Positions 11,155-22,249 are shown, numbered from the stretch's first letter. The stretch: 64,000 nucleotides of DNA from Periplaneta americana (GCF_040183065.1 NC_091122.1:161419955-161483954), one strand, 5' to 3'. The notes: a model not told the origin generated them from the sequence alone. Program-made: numbers and translations.

Positions 11155-11484
11155 TATATTTCAAAATTATAGAATACAAATATAATATAGGTTGAATAAT
11201 TCATACACATAGGCTCTAAATTTATTTAATCAAATTGAAGATATTAACACGTTTCTAATTTTCTTGTTATATGTTAGTGGGTTACATGTTAGAAGTTCTG
11301 GGTGTAATTTAGCTAAAGCATTGTACAACCGAGGGCCAAAATTAATGCTATGCTTTAGACCAGCAGATATGAGACATTTAGGTTCTACTAATGTTGAATT
11401 AATATTTCGTCTTGTGTCATAATTATGTGTCTGTAATATAATCTTATTACGATTTTTATGATAAAATTTTAACAGCGTATACTT

Positions 11485-11658
11485 ATAAATTTGTTCAATA
11501 TTAAATACTAACTTTGCAACAAACTTTCAATGTAAATGTACAAAAATGCGACAACCACATTGGACTTCAGAAACGAAGGTGGTAAAGGAGAAAATGAAAT
11601 CAGAGATGTGTTTGAACTAATCTGAATATAAATGAAATGCTAATGGCATGGGCAATGC
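11485..11658. repeat. Right arm of the 174-bp long inverted repeat
   Basis: Inverted partner of 6823-6996. Homology stops abruptly after CATGGGCAATGC at 11658, whereas the left arm continues into the RLE frame. Without the RTE and rosa insertions the two arms would be only about 380 bp apart. Confidence 0.75.
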
Positions 11659-12269
11659 TAAAGAAGATAATGAGCAATAGATGTTCAGGAATGGATTTTA
11701 AAGAGTTGATTCAATTCATGTAAGTTAACAAGTTGAGTAAACAATTTTTTATAATTGATTTATACAATTCCACGCATACTGTAAATTGTGAGCTAGAATT
11801 TAGTTGCATAAATCTTGTAAAAACTGTAATTAGAAACCGCCTTTCAGTAAAAAGAATTAGCACTCTGCTAACAATAGATCTTGAAGGGCCTACTAGTAAA
11901 GAATTTCAATGTTTAGAGTGCCCATAAAATAACGTATTTTAATGTGACGTAAATTCAGCAGTAATTGATTCTAAACTTACTTACATATAATGATTTACTT
12001 ACATAAGTATATCCAGAGTGTGGTAAAATGGATTGAAAGTAATAAAACAAAACATAAATCAAATTATATAACTTTTTGTTTCTGGAAACCTTATTAATTT
12101 TATCTTTCTGCACAAATTATTTACAATATTGCACAAGTTTTTCGTAATTTGCAGAAATATAATTTTTCGTTTGTGAATTTTTGCGACAATTATTTATTTT
12201 GTAGCTTAAACCTTGGAAGCTATCCACTTGTTCCACACCTCATTTCTAATTTTTGCGTTTACCATAGTC
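11659..12269. other. No recognisable gene
   Basis: AT-rich sequence; only short open frames without motifs. Confidence 0.5.
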
Positions 12270-12430
12270 TTTGTCAGGTTTGCATTTATCTTCTATCCAC
12301 AGCAGTCATTTATCTTCAATGGCATATCCTTTATTATGAATCATATCCTCTTCAGCTAACAACGCTGTATCATCAGCAAATATATCTATTTATATTCTTC
12401 CTCCTACCATCATCCCTCCCACGCACAGAT
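12270..12430 (-). mobile_element. Heavily decayed LINE-B fragment
   Basis: Weak but collinear nucleotide similarity to the LINE-B RT segment at 27480-27640. Shared stretches include TTTATCTTC.., CAGCTAACAACGC..TATCATCAGCAAAT and CTTCCTCCTACCATC. No readable frame remains. Confidence 0.5.
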
Positions 12431-13403
12431 GTACGGAATTTGATGTATTTTTTCCCCTTTCTCATTTGGCGCACTATAAGGATAAAATTAATGTCCCAGA
12501 TTTTCGTTTTTTAAATATTGCAACCGTACCAAGTCAGGTGCGTACGGAGTCACCTCTTTTCGGTCTTAAGCAATACAACGGCCAATCCAACGTTGAGGGA
12601 AATGTTCGTTGAGATACTCAGGCACATGATGGTGGAAGTGATATGGTGACCATTTTGCTGGAAATAAACTCGTCTACCTCTTACTGCAGTCACAACATAA
12701 CGATGAGCTGCGAAATTAACAAAACAAAAAGCTCTGTGATTTCGATAGCGTCATTTTCTAACAAATAACATTTTCCAACACTAACCAGACTATGCATATA
12801 TGGTAGCCGTACATTTAATAAACTAGGAGATATTAGCTGCCTATTGAGACTGCTTTCATATACCTTATATACTTTTCGAAGTAACGCATACTAAAATGGG
12901 AATAATTATTTTGGGACAAGTTGTACTTTGACAACCGGATAGAAGTAAGTCCCCCCACTATTCACGTTTCTGCGAGAGGACATCATCGCATAATATAAAT
13001 ATTTTAATCACTGATTCGCGCAGCTTCATGGGTCGTGTGATCACCAATACAGGATTACACACGGTCGCAGGGGTCAAATACCACGGACACTTAAATTACA
13101 CGTTGTTTGGTTATATAACATACGTGTAACGTACTTACAAAAAGGTTTAAAAATTCACAACGTTCTTTGAAAAATATGTAATTTTCGGTTTTCCCTATAT
13201 TATTAATACCTGTTTTCTAATTTCGTGAATTAAAATACCCTGCTCAATATTGGATACAGCGAGACACATGGTTAAGTTTTGTGATTATATACAGTGAGTC
13301 TAAATTCAGCCCACAAACTGTATTGACTGATAGGTGGCATCATTTGAAGTATTTTGAGGTAGTAAACCACATAACGAAAGTCTTTTGTTGCTTATCTACT
13401 TAG
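12431..13403. other. No recognisable gene
   Basis: Unique-looking AT-rich sequence. No coding motif or terminal repeat found. Confidence 0.5.
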
Positions 13404-13430
13404 GCCTACTTACTTACTTTACTTACTTAC

Positions 13431-13479
<49 letters not shown>

Positions 13480-13480
13480 G
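13404..13480. repeat. (TTAC)n tract
   Basis: About 18 TTAC units with a few TTTAC variants. RTE elements here end in the same unit (7032-7046), so this may be the expanded tail of a vanished RTE copy. Confidence 0.8.
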
Positions 13481-13526
13481 GGGGAATGGAATACCCTATC
13501 TCAATAATGTTAAACTAGAGGAAATA

Positions 13527-15106
13527 CAGGGACATCATTTTATTTTTACTAACATTTCTAATATTAACCTGGCTATAACTTTGAATTAATGGTTGAGAAC
13601 CGGAAACACCGTTTGCTACTCCTTTCCACGACTGGAGTTCGATGATACTGGCGTAGAATACAAACAAATCACTTTACTAAGTATAGGAGGGAAGAAACGT
13701 AGTTCATCCATTTACATAAACTAGGAAATATCGCGATTTTGAGTTTGATAATTTCCATTAGGTTTTTGTTCAATCAAAATACAGTACTGTATTAACAACA
13801 AGTGTTTTTACTCACGAACTGAGCTGTCCATTTGGACGTATACATTATGCAGTGTATATTATACTGTCTACAGCACATTTGCTTACAATATAGAGAAGGA
13901 AGTTAAATTGAGATATAATCATAATATGGATATTTAAACACATTTTTGAAAATGGGGGTTGTTCATTTCAATGCAGGCTTCAGTTCTTTTGTGCATATTA
14001 TCGCACTATAGACTACTGTACCTAATTCCAATTATCTGTTTCGTCCTTCGTACGAGTAACTCATGTTGAAATAATTCTGTACCTACTCTATAAAAGATTA
14101 CCTTACGTACTGTAAATTTAATCTTCACTTCTGCCCGATTCGAAAAGATAAAATTACTCAGACATGCCGTCTGCTGTCCGCCCAAGTGGTTTTGTCGCAG
14201 GGTCGTAGAGGGGGGGAAATCACGTGACAGTTAATTACTTAACGAGGCCCTTTTATTTAAATTATTTTAAACAGTTTTATAATATTACGTAGACGTCCAG
14301 TTCCTAACAGAAATTAATGTTTTCAGAAAAGAACTAAGAGAGCCCAGTCACTAGCCTTTACAGAGGGGCGAGCAGAAGCGGGTGGGGGAAACTGGAATGT
14401 GACGTAGGCAAACGGACGACAGTACCTGTGTGAAAATATGATTCAATATTGAAAGCTCTTTCGTCACTGGAAAACGCGAACATATTTCTGGAAACGTACT
14501 ATACTCACTAACTCAGTACTTGTATGATTTGGGGCTTTCTCGGCGTTGCTTCGCTAATATATTTTCGCGGGATATCAGCCGAGTAAAGATTTTGGAATGC
14601 TCCAAGCTTTCGACTGCTATCTCTGCAGCCATCTTCAGGCAAGTGATGTCCGAACAGAAGGTCATTGAAGATCACGGACCGAGGACGGCAACCGATTCCA
14701 ACCGGCGGAACAGGGCTCGCCGCCCGCCAAACTTCACACAAGAATCCCGGGAGGGGCGGAGCTTACGAGGAATGACAATTCCCGGCCCCGGATTGGCCGA
14801 TCCGCCAACCAATCCCGTTTCACCTGAGACAGCCTAACATCTATATTACCTTTCGACTTTCTGTTCGGACATCACTTCCCTGAAGATGGCTGCAGAGATA
14901 GCAGTCGAAAGCTTGGAGCATTCCAAAATCTTTACTCGGCTGATATCCCGCGAAAACATATTAGGTAACTCAGTACTGTTTACAAGCATACTCGGCCTTG
15001 ATTCTGTGTGGTGAACGGTTGGGAGTTTACTAGTAGAGGGGGTGGGAGTGAAGTACATTAAAAAACTCAGGTGCAATAAAAACTGAAGTAAAAATAAAAT
15101 GTATAA
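13527..15106. mobile_element. 1.1-kb TA-flanked TIR element, copy 1 (degraded, with nested insertion)
   Basis: The left end is CAGGGACATCATTTTATTTT preceded by TA. The body aligns in inverted orientation with copies at 35936-37026 and 53205-54303. Shared landmarks are the CACGTGAC..AATTACTTAACGAGG block and GACGTCCA.TTCCTAACAG. The right terminal repeat is decayed (AAAATAAAATGTATAAGG). A foldback element interrupts it at 14521-14965. No transposase frame is present, so it is non-autonomous; TA target sites suggest a Tc1/mariner-type source. Confidence 0.7.
14521..14965. mobile_element. Foldback-type element inside TIR element copy 1
   Basis: Inverted repeats of about 110 bp (14555-14665 and 14852-14963), both containing ATATCAGCCGAGTAAAGATT and its complement. 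The centre (about 14666-14850) is GC-rich and unrelated to the arms. TAACTCAGTACT occurs on both sides (14509-14520 and 14966-14977), a 12-bp target duplication. The left end has about 33 bp beyond the inverted repeat. Long TIRs plus a 9-12-bp duplication resemble foldback or Mutator-like elements. Confidence 0.65.
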
Positions 15107-15549
15107 GGTACATTTACTCAGGAACTAATCAGAATAGGATTCTGAAATTCTTACAGCTAATGCCTATATTTCATGGCTTACTGTACGTTATGTAACACAT
15201 CCCTGTTTACAGTCATTACAGCTGCATGAAGCCGTGCATCAGGATCCATCGGGCTCTGAAGGAGGGATTATTATTTGAATTAAGTAGATAAAAAACATCT
15301 TAGCGGACTCGAACCACTGAACCTCATGCTGCAGTTCTACACTCCTTCACTTTACCCTAGATCAGTGATCATCATCACAGTTCACCTTCGGGCTAGCGTC
15401 TCTTACCCGAGGATAAGAGATGCACTAGCATGCTTCCGAGGCTGCTGGTGGGAATGTTTGCTCCCTCTCCGTATTGCACGACTGTGCATATCCGATATAC
15501 TTCTCACCGGTACCCATTTCAGCGAGTACTGACGACCACTGCCCTAGAC
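15107..15549. other. No gene recognised; flank of hAT candidate
   Basis: No gene found. A tRNA-like remnant may exist near 15300-15420 (GGACTCGAACCAC), but it is too weak to call. Confidence 0.4.
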
Positions 15550-15850
15550 CAGGCATGTCAAAACCCTGCACATTGTCCAGTCGCGCACATTGTGCAGTAG
15601 TCTCTGTGCGATGTGCACTTTCTATTCCCCTCCCTGGAGGGAGTGAATCGCCTTGGAGGGGAACGCGACAGGGCTATACAGACTTGCAACAGCATATCAG
15701 CTTTTCTTTCAGGAACGCAGTTTCAGTACGGGTGCCGAGTTGGCTGTGTCTGTGAATGAGTCATGATAAATAAAGTGAGGAGTTCACAGATAACGAAGAA
15801 GGGAAATTATGAATCATATAACATAATAAAATTATTGTTATAATGTTTTC

Positions 15851-16105
15851 TTTTTCGTTATTGGGCTATTTTACGACGCTGTATCAACATCTAGGTTATT
15901 TAGCGTCTGAATGAAATGAAGGTGGTAATGCCGGTGAAATGAGTCCGGGGTCCAGCACCGAAAGTTACCCAGCATTTGCTCGTATTGGGTTGAGGGAAAA
16001 CCCCGGAAAAAACCTCAACCAGGTAACTTGCCCCGACCGGGATTCGAACCCGGGCCACCTGGTTTCGCGGCCAGACGCGCTGACCGTTACTCCACAGATG
16101 TGGAC
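15851..16105 (-). mobile_element. SINE-1 copy (tRNA-headed), with 12-bp TSD
   Basis: Minus-strand head with an A-box-like segment (GTAACGGTCAGCGCG) and a B box (GGTTCGAATCCC), the pol III internal promoter. The body contains CCCTCAACCC and the end GTTGATACAGCGTCGTAAAA. Flanked by TATAATGTTTTC on both sides (15839-15850, 16106-16117). Same family as 30464-30709. Confidence 0.88.
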
Positions 16106-17235
16106 TATAATGTTTTCCTCAGCCAACAATAATTATTTTAAAATGAAAGGTTTTGATCAGCCCATGTCGAGGTAATAGTGTTGTGACAATTTAGATCAGA
16201 TTAGTAAAGTTAATCAGTACTCTCACGGCAAAACGAACTTGACATTGGCGTTGTTTTAGAGTCTGTACTAACACAGCCATCAAAGATTAGACGACTTACG
16301 ACTTTCATTTCATAAGCTGGTAAGTGATGAGAATATTGTGAGGAATACATTAAGGCTCCTGAGGTTGTAAGCAACAATTTGCAAGGCGGAAAATTTTTCT
16401 GGAAAAATATATAATGGCAAATTTTCCGTCTCACGTCACTATATTATGCTAAGATACTTACATTAATAAATCTTTAAACCTAACATAAATATAATATCGT
16501 CTCTTCACAGCTTGTGAAGTACACTTTTAATTTCTTTCAGTAACGCTTCCAACTTGTCGATACTTCCTCTCAATAAATAAATAAACTATATGTGAATTTA
16601 ATTTATATCATTTATTAATATTAATGTTAATTTATATTGACATACAGCAAGGAAATTATTTCAGTGTAAAAACTTCACAATGTCCTACTGCATGTAATTA
16701 ATTGGGAGTATATTTTCTTTAACATTTGTGTACCAATGATCCCAATAAATAATAATGCTTGACGAACAATGAAAGAATAGAGTCTATTATTATTTTAAAT
16801 AATTAGTACCTACTACGTAAAATGAAATAATGTGTTCGTTTTTTGTTGTTTGGAAATTACTGCAATATTCTTTTTCTTCAAATACTATATAAAATCATTT
16901 TAACAAATTATGCTTTACAAACCACTACAGGATGGGGTAGCTCATTTAAATCCAATTTTAATCCACTTTATTTATTACAGAAGAAAATAATTAAAATATG
17001 TCCTCATAAACCTATTGATTTTCCATCTCAAAATTTGTTTCTAGACTTTAATGTATTTAACGTAAGACAGATTTATTATATTGTATTAATAAAATTCATA
17101 CATAAAAATCGAAATAATTTTGAATTGTATTCTCATAGTTATGAAACAAAAGGTATGAATTCGTTAAGATTGTTTGAACCAAAATGCAACACTGCTACAG
17201 CATTTGATCATAGTAGTAATTTAGGCCCAAGAATA

Positions 17236-18551
17236 CAGTACCGTGCAAATTAATCCGAACAACGTAATTACTTATGCAAAAACACTCAAAAGGGATAAAA
17301 AAAAAGGATCTAAGACATACCTCAGTAATCTATGTGGCCTCCCTTGTTCCTAATAACAGCTCTGAGACGATCTGGCATGGATTCCACTAATTTCCCACAA
17401 ATATTCTTCATTTCTTCATCGCGAAACCACACACCAATGAGGGCAGAAATCATCTTCTCCTTTGTAGAACAATCCATTTTTTGCATTCTTCTTTTGCAAA
17501 TTGACCACACGTTCTCAATGGGGTTGATGTCGGGTGAGTTGCCTGGCCAGGGGAGTACCTGAATATTCTTCTTGTTGAAGAATTCTGTACTTTTTCGAGA
17601 CGTATGGCGTGGTGCCAGGTCGTGCTGGAAAACACCTCTGCCATCCGGAAATGATTTTTGCAGCTGGGTTACGATTCTGGTTTCCAATAAGTGAATATAT
17701 TTGTCAGAATTCATCATTCCCTTGATAGGTATTAATGCTCCAGGCCTTCATGTGTAAAACAACCCCAAAACATTACTTTAGGGGGGTATTTGGGTGCTTG
17801 TTGGAGATGAGCTGCTGTTACTTTTTCGGATCCTTTCCGTACGTAAGAAACACGGTGGCCGTGGACCTCGAAATGAGACTCATCGGAAAAAAGTACATTC
17901 TTCCAGTCATTCACTGTCCAGTGTTGATGTAATTTTGCCCACATTAAGCGTTTTTTGCACATAACAGGGGTTAGCAGTTGCTTCTTAATAGGCTTACGAA
18001 CCCTTCGTCCAGCTTCCAAAAGCCTACGCCGCACTGTTGTGATGTGAATATTCGCCCCAGTGGTAGCCATTAACTCGCGGGTTAAGTCGACAGCAGTTAG
18101 TCTAGGATCTAATTTACTCTTTTAGTCATCCTTCTCCGGCCACAGTTTCCTTTCTTCTGGGGTGTGTTGGATCCAGTCTCCCTGTATCATTTTATGATCG
18201 AATTAACAGTAGCCAAACCGATGTGACATTCTGCAGCAATTTGCCTCTATGTCATAGAAGAATGCTAATGTTATCATTTTAGACCGTTTTCGTGGAGTTG
18301 TATCCATTTGTGAAGACGACAGAATGTACACAGGATTGCAGTATTAAGTCTTCAACACAACTGAAATGCTTATAAGTACAAAACGACAGGCAAAATATCA
18401 CATATTATAAAAAAAAATAATAACGACAGACCTTCAACAATGGAATTACACGTACTACAGATGTCAATTAAAGCGGTATGAGCAGCTGTGAGGCCAACAA
18501 TGACAGAAAATGTAAAAATATGTCGTGTTCGGATTAATTTGCACGCTACTG
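17236..18551 (-). mobile_element. Tc1-family (DD34E) transposon copy 1, 1316 bp
   Basis: TIRs start CAGTA(C/G)CGTGCAAATTAATC on both ends, flanked by TA (17234-17235, 18552-18553). It carries one minus-strand transposase, now broken. Same family as 61800-63143. Confidence 0.92.
17322..18307 (-). pseudogene. Tc1 (DD34E) transposase, frameshifted
   Basis: The start ATG is at 18305-18307 (MDTTPRKRSK). The N-terminal helix-turn-helix part has lost its frame. The middle block (18070-17732) contains VLFSDESHFEVHG with the first catalytic Asp and KVMFWGCF. A frameshift near 17720-17745 separates it from the C-terminal block (17717-17322), with VFQHDLAPRHTS (second Asp) and SPDINPIENVW (catalytic Glu). 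34 residues lie between the second Asp and the Glu, so it is DD34E. The protein ends with AVIRNKGGHIDY. The triad is intact but split across frames, so no functional protein is expected. Confidence 0.88.
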
Positions 18552-18842
18552 TACATAACAAATTTATATTTAAATATCGTAATCTTGTCAATTCTAATAG
18601 TTCTAGTATTAAATTTAAAAAGATATGTATGGATTTTATAAAAATTGAAAAATTGTAAATTTAAATATATATACTATAATTGCACAGTAGACATAAGACA
18701 AATTGTATTGTATAATTATTAATTTCAATACAGGAATCCGCCCCTGAGCACGAGTTCTACTCTTTCAGGGGCGAGCTAAAGTTTTTCTGTATATTTTATA
18801 TTTTATGTTACAATTATTAGCAAAATAATAAATAAATAAATT

Positions 18843-19481
18843 AATTCAAATCAAGATTTTCAGGTATAACTCCCTGTAAAGTTGATTTGAATAATTTCGA
18901 GGGAAAAAATTGTTCCGGAGCCGGGTATCGAACCCGGGACCTTTGGTTTAACGTACCAACGCTCTACCACTGAGCTACTCGGGAACTCTAACCGACACCG
19001 ATCCAATTTTCACTCGAAGTTGGTTGCTTGACGGTTGTCAGCCCACTTTGAGGTCTGTGGATATAGAGGGAAAAATTGGATCGGTGTCGGTTAGAGTTCC
19101 CGAGTATCTCAGTGGTAGAGCGTTGGTACGTTAAACCAAAGGTCCCGGGTTCGATACCCGGCTCCGGAACAATTTTTCCCTCGAAATTATTCAAATCAAC
19201 TTTACAGGGAGTTATACCTGAAAATCTTGATTTGCATAATACACGTCACTGTTCGTTAACAGAAAACCACAATTTAAGTCACACGGAGTTAGTGTGCACT
19301 CGAAGTTGGTTGCTTGACGGTTGTCAGCCCACTTTGAGGTCTGTGGATATAGAGGGAAAAATTGGATCGGTGTCGGTTAGAGTTCCCGAGTAGCTCAGTG
19401 GTAGAGCGTTGGTACGTTAAACCCAAGGTCCCGGGTTCGATACCCGGCTCCGGAACAATTTTTCCCTCGAAATTATTCAAA
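18843..19481. mobile_element. Palindromic block with three tRNA-like units
   Basis: Three near-identical tRNA-like sequences: minus strand about 18917-18986, plus strand about 19097-19169 and 19385-19457. Each has a D-arm (GCTCAGTGGTAGAGC, with one TATCTC variant at 19108), anticodon stem TTGGT/ACCAA (last copy ACCCAA), T-arm CCGGGTTCGATACCCGG and a mostly paired acceptor stem. Unit 1 and unit 2 form an inverted repeat with arms of about 150 bp; units 2 and 3 are direct repeats. The block is bordered by AAATAAATTAATT on both sides, a likely target duplication in the LINE tail. By position the anticodon would be GTT, but position 33 is C instead of the invariant U. I treat these as mobile tRNA-like elements, not tRNA genes. 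Confidence 0.7.
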
Positions 19482-20269
19482 TAAATTAATTAATTAAATA
19501 ACTGAGTAAGCCTAAAGTTTTCTGTATTACAAATTGTCAAGTATAGACACTGATAATAACCGTGTTTTTTTCATTCTGCTAAGTGTATTTATAATGTCCA
19601 AATTCCTATTTAATCCAATCCTAGAAGCGCAAGAATAGATTATTGTACACCCCTCCAGCTAAGAACTGGTAAGAGCAACCCTTGAATGATGCAGTCCGCA
19701 CAGACCGGCAATCCGCGCACATAACTGCACATTCAGTCTGATTTCTGGCATGCCTGCCCTAGATCATCAGAACCCGTAACTGAAGCGAGTAAGTAATGAT
19801 GAGTTGACTTTACATTGATGCTGGTGTTTATCCAGCGTTGCCAGATTGTGTAATTTGGACTCAATTTTTCTCGGAAATTAGGGCCCGGGAGTAATTTTCA
19901 GTAATAATAATTTAAACATAGTTTGCAATGATAAATTGCATGGTGGCTTGCATATGCGCGAATTATGGTTCACCCTGTATATTGGACGCACACTTGGCCA
20001 GAGCAGACCTAAGTGTAAGGACTAGTGATGTCGATCGATGAAAATATTTAAGCGATTAACTATTTGAATTTAATCGATTAATCGAATTTTGATCTATTTG
20101 AAAAAAAGTTTTATTATAGCCTACTGTAATGCACAATTATTGTTAAGCCTAAACTTAATGTGTGTTCGGTGAAAAGCATAAGTATTAAATGTTGTATATC
20201 TGTATATACTGTACAGTTGTACTCCAAACCATAGATCTTACTAGTTAGTTATTTACTACCATATTTATT

Positions 20270-20530
20270 ACGAAAGAAATCACAATAAAAATCAAAAGAC
20301 GAAAGTGGAATTGGATAGGGCACTCAATCAGGCAGTAGAAAGAATGGCTTTGGATTGGAACTCCCAGGGTAGTAGAACAAGAGGAATGCCAAAAAATACA
20401 TGGAAGAGAACAGTTTTGGAGGAAATTGCTAGGGAGGGGAAAACATGGAGCGAAGTGAAGAAGTTGGCTACAAATAGGGTCCGATGGAGGCACTTTGTGA
20501 ATGCCCTATGCTCCTCATGAAGAGATACAG
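20270..20530 (+). pseudogene. LINE RT C-terminus (5'-truncated)
   Basis: The frame reads KRRKWNWIGHSIRQ, then WNSQGSRTRGMPKNTWKR, then WSEVKKLATNRVRWRHFVNALCSS and a stop at 20518-20520. The RRKW.WIGH and GRP.NTW-like motifs are typical of LINE ORF2 C-termini that end in a short tandem-repeat tail, and a (TTTA)n tail follows. Only the terminal ~85 residues remain. Confidence 0.7.
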
Positions 20531-20534
20531 GAGA

Positions 20535-20640
<106 letters not shown>

Positions 20641-20782
20641 GACATTTATTACGAGGCCTATAATTTCTGTCTCAATTTCTCCGGGAATTTTTGAGACAAA
20701 CACAAATAAAAAAGTATGAAGACTCACCTATGTAGTTAATACGCTTCATCCATGATTTTAAACATGTGAGTGAATTCATATG

Positions 20783-20870
20783 CTATAAATTAAGTGCCGC
20801 TCTACGTTTAGTAATAATGTTTCCTGCATCACTCAACACGAAAAACTTCTTTTCTGTCAAGCATTTCTCC
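20783..20870 (-). pseudogene. hAT transposase dimerisation-domain remnant
   Basis: The minus-strand frame reads KFFVLSDAGNIITKRRAALNL then TAG at 20783-20785. This matches the C-terminal hAT signature (ERLFS.AGNI.TKRR..L), with the upstream ERLF degraded. It supports the hAT call made from the TSD. I cannot follow the frame further upstream. Confidence 0.7.
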
Positions 20871-21299
20871 ATAATCGTTCAGTTTAAATCCAAACGTTTC
20901 ACTGAGTTTACCTCTAAAATTCTCATATGACATAATGGAGTGTTCACATACCACAGAAATCTGTTTTTTTTTTTCTTTAGCAAATTAAATACAAACTACA
21001 AACTCAGTAAAGTAACTGCAATAAAACAGCAGACTGGCCCCTATTGTAATCGGATAACGAAATTTTAGAAAGAGAAGAAGATTGGTACTCTCTCACTTGC
21101 ACAGAGTGTAGTCATGGCTAAGGGATGAGAGCGAATCCCAGAAAAGAAGTGTATTTCATATGCTAGGAAGATGAGCTGACAACAAGGTGAAACGTTTCCT
21201 GAAAAACGATAAAACTTAATAATAAGGGTTTCGCACTGTGTTTCAACTTTCAATAGAGGTAGACAGTTCACTGTCCTCATAACTTCATCTCTTTCTGAA

Positions 21300-22150
21300 G
21301 TGTTTGTGCAAAGATTTGCCCTATGCTACCTACTTTACAGTTACAAAATAACGGTATTATCTTGTTTGAAAGTTAGGGTGATAAAATACTGGTTAAAAAT
21401 TATATTTGAGGATCAGTCGCTCCTGCGGTCAATTTGCTACAAAGTTCAACAAAGAGAGGGTTGGGAAAAAGGGTGGGTTTATAAACTGCAGATTGGGCTG
21501 TATCATATAGGAATGAGATGGATGTGGGATAAAGGTGATAATACTAGAAGAAATGTATGGCGTAATGTGAAGATGCGATTAATTGATATCGAGAGGCAAG
21601 AGATTGAGCTCCAGTGTTCGGAAAAGTCCTCACTACATTTACAATCAGATCTTATGCTTAACTGGGGGAGGTGTGACTACATAAATTCTTGTATCAAAGA
21701 CAATGGAGCAGGTTTAGCGCGGCTAAGATTGCGGGCATGGAAGGGTAATAAAATTGTCAACGAAGAAGGAGAGCGCCTTTGTCCGCTTTGCAGAGAAAAG
21801 GACTCCTATAAACATATTTTATTACAGTGTGTCGAATTGGAACATGTAGGGAGAAAATATCTACCACCCTCGATGTTAAGTCAGAATAGGAGTTAGCTTG
21901 CATGTCTTAACCTCATTGGGAATAGAGTATACGAACAAAAAAGTCTGGATTGTTCCTCTTGAAGGCGAGACAGATTAGAACTTCAGCTGTTGACGTTTGT
22001 CATACGAACTGACGAAGGGATAATGGTATCTACCAATTATACAATTTTATGTCTATTTTAGATTAGAATATATTATATAATGTGTTTGTTGTGCCATTTT
22101 CATTTTAATAAGTGTGTGCTTTTAGAGAGTGGTTGGATATAATCATAGGT
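21300..22150 (+). mobile_element. LINE C-terminal fragment with CCHC zinc knuckle
   Basis: A frame of about 198 codons (21300-21896) contains RVIKYWLKII, GWVYKLQIGLYHIGMRWMW and RLRLRAWKGNKI. It then has CPLCREKDSYKHILLQC, a Cys-x2-Cys-x7-His-x4-Cys knuckle. This is the usual C-terminus of LINE ORF2 proteins, downstream of the RT. The open frame ends at 21894-21896, with a 3' region running to about 22150. The RT itself is missing. Confidence 0.7.
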
Positions 22151-22244
22151 GAGAGGGGTGAAACCTACAAAGTAGGACTTGTTTTAGGTACAAAGCACGT
22201 ATGGTCAGAAGACACGTGCATTGGATTTTAGAGAAAATTATGAT

Positions 22245-22249
22245 AATAT

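Larger units (their letters stand above)
5771..11510 (-). mobile_element. LINE-A copy 1, split by three later insertions
   Basis: One Jockey-like LINE 3' fragment on the minus strand, recognised by alignment to the copy at 46107-47060. Its pieces are: 3' UTR 5771-6155, UTR remnant about 6997-7031, 10250-10284, and RT C-terminus plus UTR start 11155-11510. The coding piece contains the same FGPRLYNA.. and NIEQIYKYTLLKFYHKN motifs as the 46-kb copy. Between the pieces sit an R2-like fragment, an RTE element and a rosa-like element. Flanking sequence rejoins across the RTE and rosa insertions (CACGTGAAAAGT on one side, ATATTTCAAAATTATAG on the other). The 3' UTR hairpin lies at 5908-5936. Confidence 0.75.
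16843..18842 (+). mobile_element. LINE-A-related LINE 3' fragment, split by a Tc1 element
   Basis: The RT C-terminus is readable from about 16905 (SFKSNFNPLYLLQKKIIKIC, then FNVRQIYYIVLIKFIHKN, then NLGPRI). It is interrupted by the Tc1 at 17236. It resumes after 18553 with ITNLYLNIVNLV and ends at KFKKICMDFIKIEKL-stop at 18655-18657. Removing the Tc1 and one TA restores the frame, so the LINE was open when hit. The 3' UTR has a strong hairpin at 18740-18772 and an AAATAAATAAATTAATT end. Confidence 0.75.
15550..19756. mobile_element. Probable hAT element with many nested insertions
   Basis: The ends are CAGGCATGTC at 15550 and GGCATGCCTG at 19756 (9 of 10 complementary). The flanks are CCCTAGAC (15542-15549) and CCCTAGAT (19757-19764), a 7-of-8 match to the 8-bp duplication expected of hAT. 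Both subterminal regions are rich in GCGCAC-type motifs. Nested inside are a SINE (15851-16105), a LINE (16843-18842) with a Tc1 (17236-18551), and a tRNA-like palindrome (18843-19481). Without these about 1.7 kb remains. I see no convincing hAT transposase there; 16106-16842 is AT-rich and unreadable. Confidence 0.55.

Noticed and set aside
14520-15076. Protein-coding frames at 14508-14837 and 14846-15076
   Set aside because: The same amino acid run (RDISRVKILECSKLSTAISA) appears in both because they are the two inverted arms of a foldback element.
18917-19457. Genuine tRNA genes (three units)
   Set aside because: They lie in a palindromic repeat block with flanking duplications, have an acceptor-stem mismatch, and lack U33. 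Treated as tRNA-like mobile sequence.
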